Part shown: positions 39,867 to 50,900 of the stretch, piece after piece
Numbering within the stretch: position 1 is the stretch's first letter
How the letters are laid out: every line of letters starts with the position of its first letter
From: a virus
IMG/VR virus record: IMGVR_UViG_3300028394_000036
Span: 62,001 to 126,000 of that record
Length of the DNA stretch: 64,000 bases
Reading direction: 5' to 3' (one strand)
Position numbers and translations under genes: made by a program
The notes under the pieces: model-generated
Told to the model about the DNA's origin: nothing
Seen by the model: the letters and a program-made list of their open reading frames with translations, nothing else
Database searches by the model: none

Positions 39867-41150
39867 TTAATTCAATCTCACTCTTATTTGAAATACGTGC
39901 TCATCATCTTTTGTTTTTAATATTGGCTTTGGTAATTTACCAATTGCAACCAATTCATTTTCAAAATTGTACAAACCGATAGTTGTAATATAAACTCTTG
40001 GATTTGAAGAAAAAGAATTATATTTTAATTTGTTAGTAGTAGAGTCTGTATAAGTTGGATTCGTTGAATAATTAAATTCGTTTCTGTCTACTCTACAAAA
40101 GTATGCTTCAGATATAGTTGTTGTTGTTGAACGTCCAAATAAAGATCCAGTTGTTTGTCTTACTACGTTTGGACTACATGAACCACTAATAGAAACAAAA
40201 AGTTTTCTCATATTATCACCATCGATAGATGCAGTAACGGTATTAAAAGAACATGATGTATCTAATACAGTACCGTCTAATATAACAAAGCCAAGCCTTG
40301 GAAAAATCATTCCCCATGCATCATCAGTTGACTCGCCATAAACACCATCGATTAATGAACCAGAAACTAAATAATAATAATCTCTTATTTCACCTTCGTT
40401 TAATGTTTGCTCAGAACCGTCTCCACTATCATCAATCAATGAATAAATAACACTTGAAGAAGGATTTGCATAAAAATTACTTCCAGTATTTACTAGTTGA
40501 TTTGCACTCGAAGATAATGGTGATAATAATAATTCAAAATTACCTGGATCTAATCTATCTTTGATTAAATTAGTATCGAAATTTAATACATAAAAATAAT
40601 CACCATTCTTATCATTCTTAAACTTAAATTTTCCCTTATTTGTATCAAAGCAATTCAACATATATTGTCTATATAAGGATTTAGCAGGTACTAAATCTGT
40701 CCATTTATCTATTATGTACGATGAACCAGATCCAGAAATATGAGCGTAACATACATCGAGTATATGTTCTGCATTTATAGTATTTGGATTTTCTGAATAA
40801 ACTGGTAAATAATATTTTGAATGACTATAAGGTGTTGAACCAGTAAAAAAATTATTTATTTTTTCAGAATAGCACTCAAACAAACCTGCAGACTTATATC
40901 TAAGAATAGGTTTACTATAATCGGTTTCAGTAGATATTCGTTTATATACTAAATTGTTAGTAACCGTATTTTCAGTAGAACTAATCGGCACAGTAGGTGT
41001 GGGTGGTTTTATAGTAAACGATACACCAGTACTATTAATTAATATCTGAATGTATTCCCGTGAAGGAAATCCATTTGAAATCTGAAACAGTAAATATTCT
41101 TCTATCAGTTGGAGTGTTTTTTTATTTATTTCAAAGCTATGCTTTTGCAC
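39867..41150 (-). CDS. Structural protein, paralogue B (GTG start)
   Basis: A 427-aa protein with a GTG start, preceded by a strong AAAGGGG 6 nt upstream, the clearest non-ATG initiation in this part. The N-terminus is a helix (EINKKTLQLIEEYLLFQISN), then a proline-rich linker and a paralogue domain with FDTNLIKDRLDPGNFELLLS and FPRLGFVILDGTVLDTSCSF. The C-terminus (VYITTIGLYNFENELVAIGK then PKPILKTKDDEH) is the shared module. No enzyme motif. It probably sits at the tail periphery with the other paralogues. Confidence 0.72.
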   Translation of the reverse strand: MQKHSFEINKKTLQLIEEYLLFQISNGFPSREYIQILINSTGVSFTIKPPTPTVPISSTENTVTNNLVYKRISTETDYSKPILRYKSAGLFECYSEKINNFFTGSTPYSHSKYYLPVYSENPNTINAEHILDVCYAHISGSGSSYIIDKWTDLVPAKSLYRQYMLNCFDTNKGKFKFKNDKNGDYFYVLNFDTNLIKDRLDPGNFELLLSPLSSSANQLVNTGSNFYANPSSSVIYSLIDDSGDGSEQTLNEGEIRDYYYLVSGSLIDGVYGESTDDAWGMIFPRLGFVILDGTVLDTSCSFNTVTASIDGDNMRKLFVSISGSCSPNVVRQTTGSLFGRSTTTTISEAYFCRVDRNEFNYSTNPTYTDSTTNKLKYNSFSSNPRVYITTIGLYNFENELVAIGKLPKPILKTKDDEHVFQIRVRLN

Positions 41151-41153
41151 AAA

Positions 41154-41504
41154 TCACCCCTTTAAAAATTTAGAAAAAAGTATTGGGGTATTGATTCGTG
41201 TGTTTGGTAACTCATCATTAATAGATGTATTTAATATAGTTGTATCAACACTTTCAATTTGTCTATCCAACTTTTGCTGTGCTTCTTTAATTAAACGTAT
41301 ATAATACTGAGCAACATTCATTTTATTAGAATTGTTACTAATATGAAATAAGTGGTTTGGTGTTTTATTGTTTGAATCCACCGATAATATAGATAAAAAT
41401 AATTGCTTAGTATATTCTGAAATATCATTACTATCAACCACTGGTGGAAAATCTGACATCATTGATCCAGACATAATATCGATTATTTCTGTTTCGGTTA
41501 TCAT
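41154..41504 (-). CDS. Hypothetical small structural-region protein
   Basis: A 116-aa acidic and polar protein (ITETEIIDIMSGSMMSDFPP, then a helix MNVAQYYIRLIKEAQQKLDR). I do not recognise it. It lies between two paralogous structural genes with gaps of 1-3 nt, so it is cotranslated with them and may be a chaperone or linker. There is no membrane segment or motif. Confidence 0.6.
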   Translation of the reverse strand: MITETEIIDIMSGSMMSDFPPVVDSNDISEYTKQLFLSILSVDSNNKTPNHLFHISNNSNKMNVAQYYIRLIKEAQQKLDRQIESVDTTILNTSINDELPNTRINTPILFSKFLKG

Positions 41505-41505
41505 G

Positions 41506-44500
41506 TTACCAATTCAATCTTATTTTTATTAAAATATCGTTTTCTTTTGTTTTCTTAATAGGTTTACTCAACTTTGCAATAGCCAATAATTCTCTGTCTT
41601 TATTATAAAGACCAATCGTTGTAATGTAAGTCATAGGATCATTTATAAAACACGCATTCTTTATTTTACCTATGTTAGCAGAGTCATCATAAGTATATGT
41701 TGGATTGTTACTATAATTAGAATCACTATTTGCAACTCTCACGAAGTAATGATTTGTAGTTTTTCGTGTAACACTTCTTGCTTGCATTGGATAACCCATT
41801 GCAGCAGCACCACTTATTGAAGTAAATAACTTATAAGAATTGTCACCTAAAATATTACTACCAGTAACAGTATTAAATGTCAAATAAGAATTTAATTTAG
41901 AAGAATCTAATACTATAACACCGAGATTTGGATATACTTTACCATAAGTTGTAATCGCTAAGTTAGTATATATACTACCAGTACCACTAGAATGTACACC
42001 AGAACTTATACTTCCACTAACAATATCATAATAAGTTGTTTCTGTGTCTGAACATACCGTATCACCAAGTATTTCTGATGAATTATCTATAAGTGATAAT
42101 ATAATTGGAGTTGAACCTGAAACTTTAACCTTACTACCAGTATGTTGTGAATTCACTATTCCACTACCAGAAAGTGCAGCTAAATTTATTTGAAAATTAC
42201 CAACATTTAATTGATCGCTTATTCCGTTTCTGTTAAAGTTTATAACGTAAATATCATTGGGTGTTTCAAGTGTTCCACTATTATAGAATGAATAATATTT
42301 TTCTGTAGATTCCATTGATAACAATCTATATTGAGAATATATCGCTCTCGATACACTATCACGATTATTATATCCAGTTGCTAAAGAACCAGATCCATTG
42401 TGATTACCGTAAGTAACAGCAAAATAAGGCGTCTTACCACACGTATCACAATCAGTTACTTCATAATAATATGCCGTTGAAGCAGTATATTGTGTTGAAC
42501 TTGTATAATAACAATCAAGTGACGCTGAAGCACCAAACAATCCACGCTTAGTGTCTTTAACCACCGCAGTTAAAACGTCAGTACCAAATAAAAATGGATG
42601 TTGTACTTTATTTGCTTTATCAAAGCAATCGTCTTTTTGTCTTGTTGCACCTGTCAATTCTTGACCGTCTGTTAATCCGTATGGATTTCTTGCTATATCA
42701 GTTGGTGCGGTTGGTTTAGTAGCTCTCTTTCTTTCTTTCTTACGTTTATAGTATCCGTCACCTAAAATTGGGTGATCGTACGATAATGCTGGATAAGTAA
42801 GGTAATTTGTTCTGACTTCAATCTCTGTACATCCACATGGATTAGTTGGATCTGTCTTATATTCAGTTTCAAAGTCTTTTGTTATAAATTGTTCACACTC
42901 ACCAAATGGATTAAATTGAATACTATCATACGCAATAAACGTACCGTCATCTGGCTGTCTGGATGGTATATTCAAAGCCATAACAACTTCATCTAATGCG
43001 TAATAATAACCATCAGTTGTTGTTAAAAATTTACCAGTATCGCTCTTTAATGCAACAATTGGAATTGAGTTTGGTAACTTACCATTTAATGCATCTAACA
43101 TATACTGATAACCAATATCAGACTCTTTTCTATATGGAAGTTCTTGCTCAGTTATTCTACACTTTATTTTAAAAATACGAATTCTTTTTCTTTTTACTCC
43201 ACGTTGAAATCTAGATAAAATACCAGTTAAACATGGATTTGTTGGTAAAGCTATTCTTGTTTGAATTAAAGAACCATCATCAAACGCTTCAAACGCTAAG
43301 TAAGGAGAATATCTTGTAATACCTTCATTGTAAATTGCAAGCATTAATCCAGTATCATCTACATAACCAGGAGTACCATCTCTCTTTTTGATAAGACCGG
43401 CAATGATAGGATAATCAACATAGCTAGATTCAAAAGTCTCGTTCGATAACTCAGAATATACTGCCCAATATTCTCTATTGGCACAGTCGTTAGAAGTAGC
43501 AGGTGGAACACCACTACCCCCACCACCTTGTGTTGCTGTACAATCAGATACACCAGACGCTCCTGTGCATTTAGCGTAAACAGCACCATTCTCTGTTTCG
43601 ACTAGCAACCCACCACCAAACGCATTAGCATCTTTCTTTATGTCTGTGTCTGCCAAATATACTGCTTGATTCAATAAGTGTTCTAACTTACCCATAGCAC
43701 CGGAATTTACTATATCTGTCTTCCATTGATGTGTGTGATCTATTTCTCTAATCTTTGCATCAAATGTAAAACTTTTAGGACTTGCAGCGAGCCATGCTGC
43801 ACAATCTGTTTTCCAGCCATCTACAACAGGATTATTATTAACAAATACTTTTATATTATTTTTTAAGTTTTCATTTATATATTCTAAATCATTGAAGCCA
43901 GCAGCGTCAGTAACATTTAATGCTGTATTTATACCGGCGGATACTTCATCAAAATCATAATAATACTGCCAAGTAATTCTATCTTTATTTGGATTGCCTG
44001 GACAAGCATCCTGTTTGTAAGCGATTTTAGAAGTTGCTACTATTTTATCGGTTGCAATCAGTTCTGGAGTTGGGAATAAATTTTGACCTGATGTAGAACA
44101 ACATCTCCAAATATCAATATATAATTGACAAGGTCCAGGTATTGTTACTCCACTAATAGAAGCTTTCTGTGTAGTTTGCTTTTGTTTCACCGTAAACGTA
44201 TATCTACATGCAGCAACACCAGTTGTGGAAACAGCACCAGTTGTGGAAACAGCTCCAGTTGTGGAAACAGCACCAGTTGTAGAAGCAGCACCAGTTGTAG
44301 AAGCAGCACCAGTTGTAGAAGCAGTACTAGTTGTTGTACTAGTTGTTGTTGTAGCTACGTATAATGCAGGAGCATTTAAAAAATTTGAAATTAGTCTTTT
44401 AGTTTCGTCATACGATCTAATACGTAATGTATCATTAGTACCCGCTATTCCTGCTGGAGATGTCAATTCAGGAGAATTTATTATATTAACGTACTTGTCA

Positions 44501-44955
44501 TATAATGTGGCACCAGAAATTACTCTTCCAAACAATAATATTGATTTAGTTGTATTTGCTTTCAAATAAGTAGAGAATGAACCAAGAGTCTGTGCTACTA
44601 AATTTTCATTATCACCTACAATTCCAGCTGATTTAGTTCGCCAATATTCGTCATAATCAGCCAATAATGATGCTAAAGGAAGCCAAGCGTACGAATCTCT
44701 CACTATAATGTTAAGAGTGTTTCCCTGACCATCATCTGGTGTATATCCCTGTGTAAAATTTTCAAATGTTTTCGCTTGGTCAAACTGTGTAAGCCAGTTT
44801 AGATAATTGGTGTTAAATCCACCCGTTGTTTCTATAGTGGGCCATGTAGTATACTTTGGAAAAGTAGAATATGGTTGATTAGCACCATAATAATTTAATG
44901 CACTAAGTATACTATTGGTGAAACCATCAAAACTACAACAACTATAAATGGCCAT
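41506..44955 (-). CDS. Large structural protein, paralogue C with TTGAxS linker
   Basis: An 1149-aa protein, the largest of the five paralogues. Residues 1-205 form a unique N-terminal domain (CCSFDGFTNSILSALNYYGA), followed by TTTSTTTSTASTTGAAST-type repeats, a Cys-containing middle (about 250-800, for example CSTSGQNLFPTP and PCGCTEIEVRTNY), and a C-terminal paralogue part from about 830: AIYSQYRLLSMESTEKYYSF, FNRNGISDQLNVGNFQINLA, and the module TYITTIGLYNKDRELLAIAK. The middle probably adds extra domains absent from the others. AAGGA precedes the ATG. It is likely a peripheral tail or baseplate component. No catalytic motif is identified. Confidence 0.72.
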   Translation of the reverse strand: MAIYSCCSFDGFTNSILSALNYYGANQPYSTFPKYTTWPTIETTGGFNTNYLNWLTQFDQAKTFENFTQGYTPDDGQGNTLNIIVRDSYAWLPLASLLADYDEYWRTKSAGIVGDNENLVAQTLGSFSTYLKANTTKSILLFGRVISGATLYDKYVNIINSPELTSPAGIAGTNDTLRIRSYDETKRLISNFLNAPALYVATTTTSTTTSTASTTGAASTTGAASTTGAVSTTGAVSTTGAVSTTGVAACRYTFTVKQKQTTQKASISGVTIPGPCQLYIDIWRCCSTSGQNLFPTPELIATDKIVATSKIAYKQDACPGNPNKDRITWQYYYDFDEVSAGINTALNVTDAAGFNDLEYINENLKNNIKVFVNNNPVVDGWKTDCAAWLAASPKSFTFDAKIREIDHTHQWKTDIVNSGAMGKLEHLLNQAVYLADTDIKKDANAFGGGLLVETENGAVYAKCTGASGVSDCTATQGGGGSGVPPATSNDCANREYWAVYSELSNETFESSYVDYPIIAGLIKKRDGTPGYVDDTGLMLAIYNEGITRYSPYLAFEAFDDGSLIQTRIALPTNPCLTGILSRFQRGVKRKRIRIFKIKCRITEQELPYRKESDIGYQYMLDALNGKLPNSIPIVALKSDTGKFLTTTDGYYYALDEVVMALNIPSRQPDDGTFIAYDSIQFNPFGECEQFITKDFETEYKTDPTNPCGCTEIEVRTNYLTYPALSYDHPILGDGYYKRKKERKRATKPTAPTDIARNPYGLTDGQELTGATRQKDDCFDKANKVQHPFLFGTDVLTAVVKDTKRGLFGASASLDCYYTSSTQYTASTAYYYEVTDCDTCGKTPYFAVTYGNHNGSGSLATGYNNRDSVSRAIYSQYRLLSMESTEKYYSFYNSGTLETPNDIYVINFNRNGISDQLNVGNFQINLAALSGSGIVNSQHTGSKVKVSGSTPIILSLIDNSSEILGDTVCSDTETTYYDIVSGSISSGVHSSGTGSIYTNLAITTYGKVYPNLGVIVLDSSKLNSYLTFNTVTGSNILGDNSYKLFTSISGAAAMGYPMQARSVTRKTTNHYFVRVANSDSNYSNNPTYTYDDSANIGKIKNACFINDPMTYITTIGLYNKDRELLAIAKLSKPIKKTKENDILIKIRLNW
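44217..44345 (-). repeat. 18-bp tandem repeats encoding TTGA(V/A)S
   Basis: Six to seven copies of an 18-bp unit (plus-strand ACCAGTTGTGGAAACAGC and close variants) encode a flexible Thr/Gly/Ser linker in the 1149-aa protein. The outer copies differ by a few bases, the inner ones are nearly identical. Confidence 0.9.
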
Positions 44956-44965
44956 AATATATTCC

Positions 44966-46069
44966 TTAGTAATCTAATTTAACTTTAATAATAACTTCTC
45001 TATCAAATGATTTTTGAATTGGTTTACTTAATTTTGCAATAGCAAGTAAGTTTCCTGAATCATCGTATAAACCGATAGTAGTTATATAAACTTTTGGATC
45101 TTCTCTCATTCGTTGGAATTTTATTTTGTAATTTGAATCCAAGAAACTTGAATTTGTGGTGTAATTATATTCATTGGAATATATTCTAACAAAATAATAT
45201 GCAGAAGAAACCACTTCACTCGTTCTACCTTGAAATGAATGTGTAGTTGGACTATAAGCAATAGCACCACTTACAGAATTAAAGAAACGATAAGCACTAT
45301 TATCACCCCACATAGATCCAGTATATGTATTTTGAGATACAGTTGGAACGTAAGACCGAGATGTGTAATATGAAGCAGAAGCATCGAGTGCTTTACCATT
45401 TAATACAATAACACCATTATCTGGATAGAATAAACCCCAAGGTGTATTTGCATATGTACCAGTATAAAGACCGTCTTTCAAACTACCACTACGAACACTA
45501 TACACTCTACCGCCCTGTTGAGCCAACGCTGTAGTTGAAGTACCAGAATCATCTATTAAAGTAATAATATCAGCGTTGGATGCTATACTAGCAGAACCCT
45601 TTCCAGTCAATTTAGAGAGTGACAACTGCCATGTATTTGTATCCATTCTATCTTTAAATCTTGAACGGTTTACATTTACAACATATATATGTTCCGATGT
45701 TTGAATTGTACCATCGTTGTACGGAAACTCAAATAAATCAACACCAGAGTTAAGAAGTAATCTTTTATATTGTGAATAAATTGCTCTCGTGGGGTAATCA
45801 TAATCTGAAACATTGTAAGAACCAGTAGAAGAACCACTACCTGGATAATCACCATACGTAAGACTAAATTGAGACTCAGAACCTTGTATATACGATTGTG
45901 TATTGTAAACTTCATAGAAGTATCTTTTTTGAGTATTGGATTGTTCAGAACTCGTATAAACACTATACAAACCAAATGAATTACCAGACCATAACGGAGC
46001 TGAAACCAATTCTCTTGCACTTATATTTTTTGCATTATCTGTAAACGACTTATAAGTATAATTTGCCAT
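44966..46069 (-). CDS. Structural protein, paralogue D
   Basis: A 367-aa protein with the same outline as the next gene: N-terminal NYTKSF-like start (ANYTYKSFTDNAKNISAREL), FSLTYGDYPGSGSSTGSYNV, RAIYSQYKRLLLNSGVDLFE, NVNRSRFKDRMDTNTWQLSL, and the C-terminal module KVYITTIGLYDDSGNLLAIA. It is almost exactly as long as its neighbour, which supports tandem duplication. AAAAGG is directly upstream of the ATG region. No function can be read beyond a repeated structural subunit. Confidence 0.75.
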   Translation of the reverse strand: MANYTYKSFTDNAKNISARELVSAPLWSGNSFGLYSVYTSSEQSNTQKRYFYEVYNTQSYIQGSESQFSLTYGDYPGSGSSTGSYNVSDYDYPTRAIYSQYKRLLLNSGVDLFEFPYNDGTIQTSEHIYVVNVNRSRFKDRMDTNTWQLSLSKLTGKGSASIASNADIITLIDDSGTSTTALAQQGGRVYSVRSGSLKDGLYTGTYANTPWGLFYPDNGVIVLNGKALDASASYYTSRSYVPTVSQNTYTGSMWGDNSAYRFFNSVSGAIAYSPTTHSFQGRTSEVVSSAYYFVRIYSNEYNYTTNSSFLDSNYKIKFQRMREDPKVYITTIGLYDDSGNLLAIAKLSKPIQKSFDREVIIKVKLDY

Positions 46070-46074
46070 ACCTT

Positions 46075-47178
46075 TTAATACTCCAATTTAACAGTAATTG
46101 ATAATTCGGTATTTGGTGTTTTTAATACTGGTCTACTCATCTTACCAACTGCCACTAAGTCATAACCGCCAGTATTATTCTGTACGTACAAACCAATAGT
46201 TGTTATGTAAACTTTAGGAGCATCTACAAATCTTGTATTAAGAATTTTACCTTGCGTAGTAGACAGTTGACTCACATACGTAGGATTATTAGTATGATTG
46301 AAAGAATCAGTTGGTATGGTTACAAAGTAATATAATTCATTTTTGTTTTTAACTGACCTTGCGGTAAATCCAACTGGTGAAGAAACTGCCGCTGCACCAC
46401 TTATTGCTGTAAACAATTTATAAGCATTATCACCTGCAATGTTACTACCAGTAACCGTATTAAAAGAAGCAGATTGATTTAATTTTTCTGCTGATATTAA
46501 TAGTGTTCCTTGACTTGGAAATACTTTACCATAATAATGTGGGTTAGTAGAGTTATATATACCGTTGGTTAAACTACCACTAACTAAATGTCTTACAATT
46601 GAAGTTTGAGATGGGTATTCACTTGCATCGTTCAAGTCATTAGAATCATCTATCAATGATATATACTTTTGTGTTGCACCTGAACCTGAAACTTTAACCT
46701 TACTGCCAGTATGTTGTGAATTCACTATTCCACTACCAGAAAGTATTGCTATATTTACTTGAAAATTACCTGGATCTAATTTATCACCAAATTTATCTCT
46801 ATTAATGTTAATAGCATAAAAATCGGTCATTGCAGCACCATTAGAACTAGACATAATTAGTCCAGTTTCATTGCCGTCTAAACACAATAATTTATATTGT
46901 GAATAAATTGCTCTAGCTGCAGTATCATTTACATCACCACCTTGATTTATAGAACCAGAACCACTAACATGACCGTATGCTACTGAAAACATTCTTTCAT
47001 CGTTACATGATAATGAAGCAGATCCCCATACTTCATAATAGTATTCAAGTGATGCTGTATTTTGTGTTGAACTTGTAAAAAAAGTTAGAAGTTCGCCAGT
47101 ATTAGTTTCCCATAAACCACGGGCATAAGCAATTGTTTTTGCCGAAGGCGCTTTTCTAACTGAACCAAAATAACTCAT
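46075..47178 (-). CDS. Structural protein, paralogue E
   Basis: A 367-aa protein, first of the five paralogues in transcription order. Segments FSVAYGHVSGSGSINQGGDV, RAIYSQYKLLCLDGNETGLI, NINRDKFGDKLDPGNFQVNI and KVYITTIGLYVQNNTGGYDL match the others. A stretch LSGSGIVNSQHTGSKVKVSG is identical in the 1149-aa protein, and its DNA is nearly identical too. I recall this family in baseplate regions of marine T4-like phages. It probably forms a repeated tail or baseplate ornament. Confidence 0.75.
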   Translation of the reverse strand: MSYFGSVRKAPSAKTIAYARGLWETNTGELLTFFTSSTQNTASLEYYYEVWGSASLSCNDERMFSVAYGHVSGSGSINQGGDVNDTAARAIYSQYKLLCLDGNETGLIMSSSNGAAMTDFYAININRDKFGDKLDPGNFQVNIAILSGSGIVNSQHTGSKVKVSGSGATQKYISLIDDSNDLNDASEYPSQTSIVRHLVSGSLTNGIYNSTNPHYYGKVFPSQGTLLISAEKLNQSASFNTVTGSNIAGDNAYKLFTAISGAAAVSSPVGFTARSVKNKNELYYFVTIPTDSFNHTNNPTYVSQLSTTQGKILNTRFVDAPKVYITTIGLYVQNNTGGYDLVAVGKMSRPVLKTPNTELSITVKLEY

Positions 47179-47225
47179 AGTGTATATCCATTTATAACTA
47201 AATCAATAAAATATTATTTTTAATT

Positions 47226-47870
47226 TTAAGCAACTGCTTGTATTGTAACAGGAACAACAACTCTTGAACCGTAGATATTATGTGTAATAATAATTTTAGT
47301 TGTTTTTGGTGTAGAGAATGTTGTTGAATCATACGCTGCTTTTAATTTGACTAACGGAGTACTAGTAACATTTGACCAAGTTTTTGATAAACCAGATGTT
47401 CGCCCTGCTCCAATTTCCGTTATATCTAAGTATGTAGTGTCTAACAATTGTATGGTGTACGGTCCTTGTGGAACAGGTGCACCAGGCGATGAAGACCATT
47501 GTTTTGTTGAAACAGTCATTATTTGCTCTGGAATACTTTGGGTGCCAGAACCAACAATTAAAGTTACAGATGTTGGTGCAACTTCCAAATAAGGAATACT
47601 CTCAGTTCCTGCATCTAATGTAATAAGTTTATATTTCATAGATTGTGTTTCATCGGGAACGGCTTCTGTTATCGGAAGATTTTCAATAACAACACCCATT
47701 TTTGCATCACCAAGTGGATGATTCTGATTCCAAAGATCGTAATCAATCTCATCATCGGCTAAAGCAAATTGTGTTATATTAAATGCGTTACCACCCTGTG
47801 CGAGTAACTCTCTGCCTTTTTTTGTAAGAATTGCGTCTACTGTAACCGTAGTGTTGTTTAAATATCCCAT
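47226..47870 (-). CDS. Conserved tail/baseplate protein
   Basis: A 214-aa protein starting GYLNNTTVTVDAILTKKGRE followed by LLAQGGNAFNITQFALADDE and IDYDLWNQNHPLGDAKMGVV, a very conserved-looking N-terminus that I recall from structural proteins of marine myoviruses, where it precedes 'DETQ-MKYKL'. The C-terminal 120 residues are beta-rich and Ig-like (TLIVGSGTQSIPEQIMTVST). A strong AAAAGGAG lies upstream of the ATG. It follows the giant tail protein after a 100-bp gap, so it probably starts a new transcript. Exact position in the virion unknown. Confidence 0.75.
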   Translation of the reverse strand: MGYLNNTTVTVDAILTKKGRELLAQGGNAFNITQFALADDEIDYDLWNQNHPLGDAKMGVVIENLPITEAVPDETQSMKYKLITLDAGTESIPYLEVAPTSVTLIVGSGTQSIPEQIMTVSTKQWSSSPGAPVPQGPYTIQLLDTTYLDITEIGAGRTSGLSKTWSNVTSTPLVKLKAAYDSTTFSTPKTTKIIITHNIYGSRVVVPVTIQAVA

Positions 47871-47906
47871 TTGAAACTCCTTTTTATAAAACTTGTTTAG
47901 TACTAC

Positions 47907-47915
47907 TATAAATAT
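47907..47915 (-). promoter_or_regulatory. Candidate promoter element in 100-bp gap
   Basis: TATAAATAT on the plus strand (ATATTTATA on the coding strand) lies 37 nt upstream of the gene at 47226-47870, in one of the longest gaps. The same 9-mer precedes several other genes. Nothing else, including a terminator hairpin, is visible in 47871-47970. Confidence 0.3.
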
Positions 47916-47970
47916 AAGAAATAAAACAAAATAAATTATTTTCTAAGATTTTTATTTATGTTTAATTTCA

Positions 47971-50900
47971 TTAAATTTGTTTCTTTCTTTTCAGATATTG
48001 ACACCTACCTATATCCAATGTTGGATAATATTCTGCCCATAAAGTTTCACATGGTAATAGTAAAACGATAACCGGTGACGGATCATTTAAAATAAACGAA
48101 TTACCATCATATCCAGTAGGTTTCCACATAGGAAATGAAACAGAAGTATATGTTACCTTGCAGCCTTCAAATCTGTTTCTTCTCTGAGGTGTTGGGTAAT
48201 TGTTAGGATTCATTAGACTCGAAGTTACATAATCAAATGAATTCCAATTTGAAGCAGCAATATCGATTGGTTCTGTAAAATAGAATTTGAATGCATCGTA
48301 ATAATTATCTTGCCTATATGATTGTATAGATTCAAAATATGCAGTTGCCTTTGAAACATCATTATCAGTAAAATACCAATTACCATTATTATATGTTGCA
48401 TTTTGTCTTGCATAAGTATTACCAAATGTAGCGTCTATTATACCAGAATAATTATAAGAATTAAAACTACCCACCAAATTAACAACATTTGATATTGTTG
48501 TAGAATATTGATTATATTCAAAAGCCAAAGATTTTTGAGACACATTTATAGTAGGATTAAATATTTGATATGTTCCAATTAAAGTATCTGATTGTTTATA
48601 CATCGTACTTACTATATTTTGTATGTCAGCACTTGATGTTAGTTCAGTATTAATTTCTGTTTCTATATCATCAAATTGAGTATCAAATTCAGTTATAATA
48701 TCAATTTCACCATCAAAATCTTTTATGTCAGATTCATTAACATCAAATCCAATTAAAACAGAAGTAATTTTTGATGTAACTTCCGATGTTGGTTTTGGTG
48801 TTTTAACCAATTCAGTAGTTTCATGTACAAATTTTTCAGGAGACTCAGCAGTAAAATCACGATATGTACTTACTTTCGAGCGTTCTAATATATTTGGCTC
48901 TATGACTAACCCAAGAATCTCTTGAACTCTTGCAGGCAATGTTTGACGTATTTGATCGAATATACTAAAATCATATATAGAAATTAAATTTATGTATGAG
49001 TTTATATCATTTTTGTTTTTATATTTTTTCCAATATTCACTTGCAAACCATTTTAACTTTGGATATTCATCTTTTTTTACGTTTTCATATTCACCAAAAT
49101 AATCGTCTATCCAAGTATTACCGATTGCAGAATAAATATCTTCATTTATCATAGTTTGTGGTGAAAACGCAACCATTAATTTATTTGAATCTAAAGAATA
49201 TCTATCAAATGAAGTTAATGCAACAGAGTTTTCTGGCTGTAAAGGTCCAATTAACGTAGCGGAATCAATACGCACTTTTTCAGAAAATGGTGTATTTGAA
49301 CCAACAGTTGCAACAGCCATATTGTAACTTTCAACTATAGATTCAAATGAACTCGAAGTAAATCCATAAAGATTAGCAGATTTTGAAGAGCTATAAAAAG
49401 TTGATTTATCACTATTTGGGTGATTACTTTGTATACTTGAAGTTGCTGCAGCATCAAACGGTTTCCAAAATTTGAACTGTGCTTGTAAATCGTAAAACGA
49501 TGAAGTTGGTGTATTACCGTTATATGACCTTGCAGACAAAACATGATCATCAAATGCTGATGATGTTAACTGATTTGTCCAGTATCTTAATTCATAAATA
49601 GAACCAGATAAAATATTATTTGTTTGTGGATTTGATCCAGAACCAATAAATAATTGTCCATCGGATGACCAGGCTCTGTTATAACTTCCACTTAAACTTC
49701 CACTAACAATAATAGAAGCGGATGCTTCAACTGCTAATTTTCCATATTTTGATGTTTTTAAAAAGAAATCATATTTTTGATTGGAAGCGGTTAAATCGGT
49801 TGATACACTTCTTCTAATCATAATGTTTAACGGAACATCATCATACAGATATTGGTCTGTAATTGAAGCAGATTTATATGCACTGGCCCCATCGTGCATA
49901 TGGAAAGTTAAACTTCCTTTTTCTGGATCTGTACCATTTTTGTTTATACTAACATACCAATCTAATCTACTACCTGATTGTTTTTGAAGAACAGTTTGAA
50001 TCGGATCGTTTTGATAAGCATAATTTATTTCTGGATCCATTTTCCAACGAAATGTTAAAGTATCTGGATATTGCCAACTACCATATTCGTTACTTACACG
50101 TTCCCATGGAACTCTTACATATTGAGTTTGAGTTGGTAATGGATATGAACTATGAAAGTTTAGATAATAAGTATATTTTGGAACTTCATACCGTGGAGTA
50201 ATACCTAAATCTGCATTATCTGGACCACCAAATTCTCTTATAGTTAATATTGTTTCCGGGATACCATAGGCAGACAGTAAAGCTCGTATCGATCTCGCAG
50301 TACCTTTTGTTTTGTATATGTAAGGTAAATTATTAAATATTCTACGCCAAACTTCTTTTGTACGGTCTTCTTCAGATCTAGATAAATTTTTATCTATTGT
50401 TGTTGAATTAGTCCAAATTGGATCACCACTACCACTCAATCCAAGTCCATATTCCCATAAATCTTTTGTTTGTGTACCACTATTTAATGTCCAACCTAAA
50501 TTTTTAGTTACTTCGTATATTAAATCCTGAGATAAGCCATCTTTCGGATGTTGTTCTCTTAAATTTTTCTTTAACAAATGATTTGTATAAAAATACATAA
50601 TATCAAAATGCTGACCAATCATATTTACAAATGTTATAAATTGATCGTTATCATTTGATTCTCGTATATGTTCTGGAATTGCAAAAAGTAAACTATTATA
50701 ATTATTTTTATCATAATCAGTTGCTACTTCTAAAAGAGAAGAGTACCAATCATCTACTGTACTCGATGTTATTGGATATAATTTATATTTACCTTCAACT
50801 GTAGCTATTGAATAATCACTACCTGTTACTTCATATTTTGGATATGGAGTTATAGAAGATGAATTTTGTGAAGTATAATAGTTACTACCAGTTGTTTCAT

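Noticed and set aside
44217-44345. 18-bp direct repeats as a CRISPR or integration site
   Set aside because: They are in-frame linker codons (TTGA(V/A)S) with no spacers.
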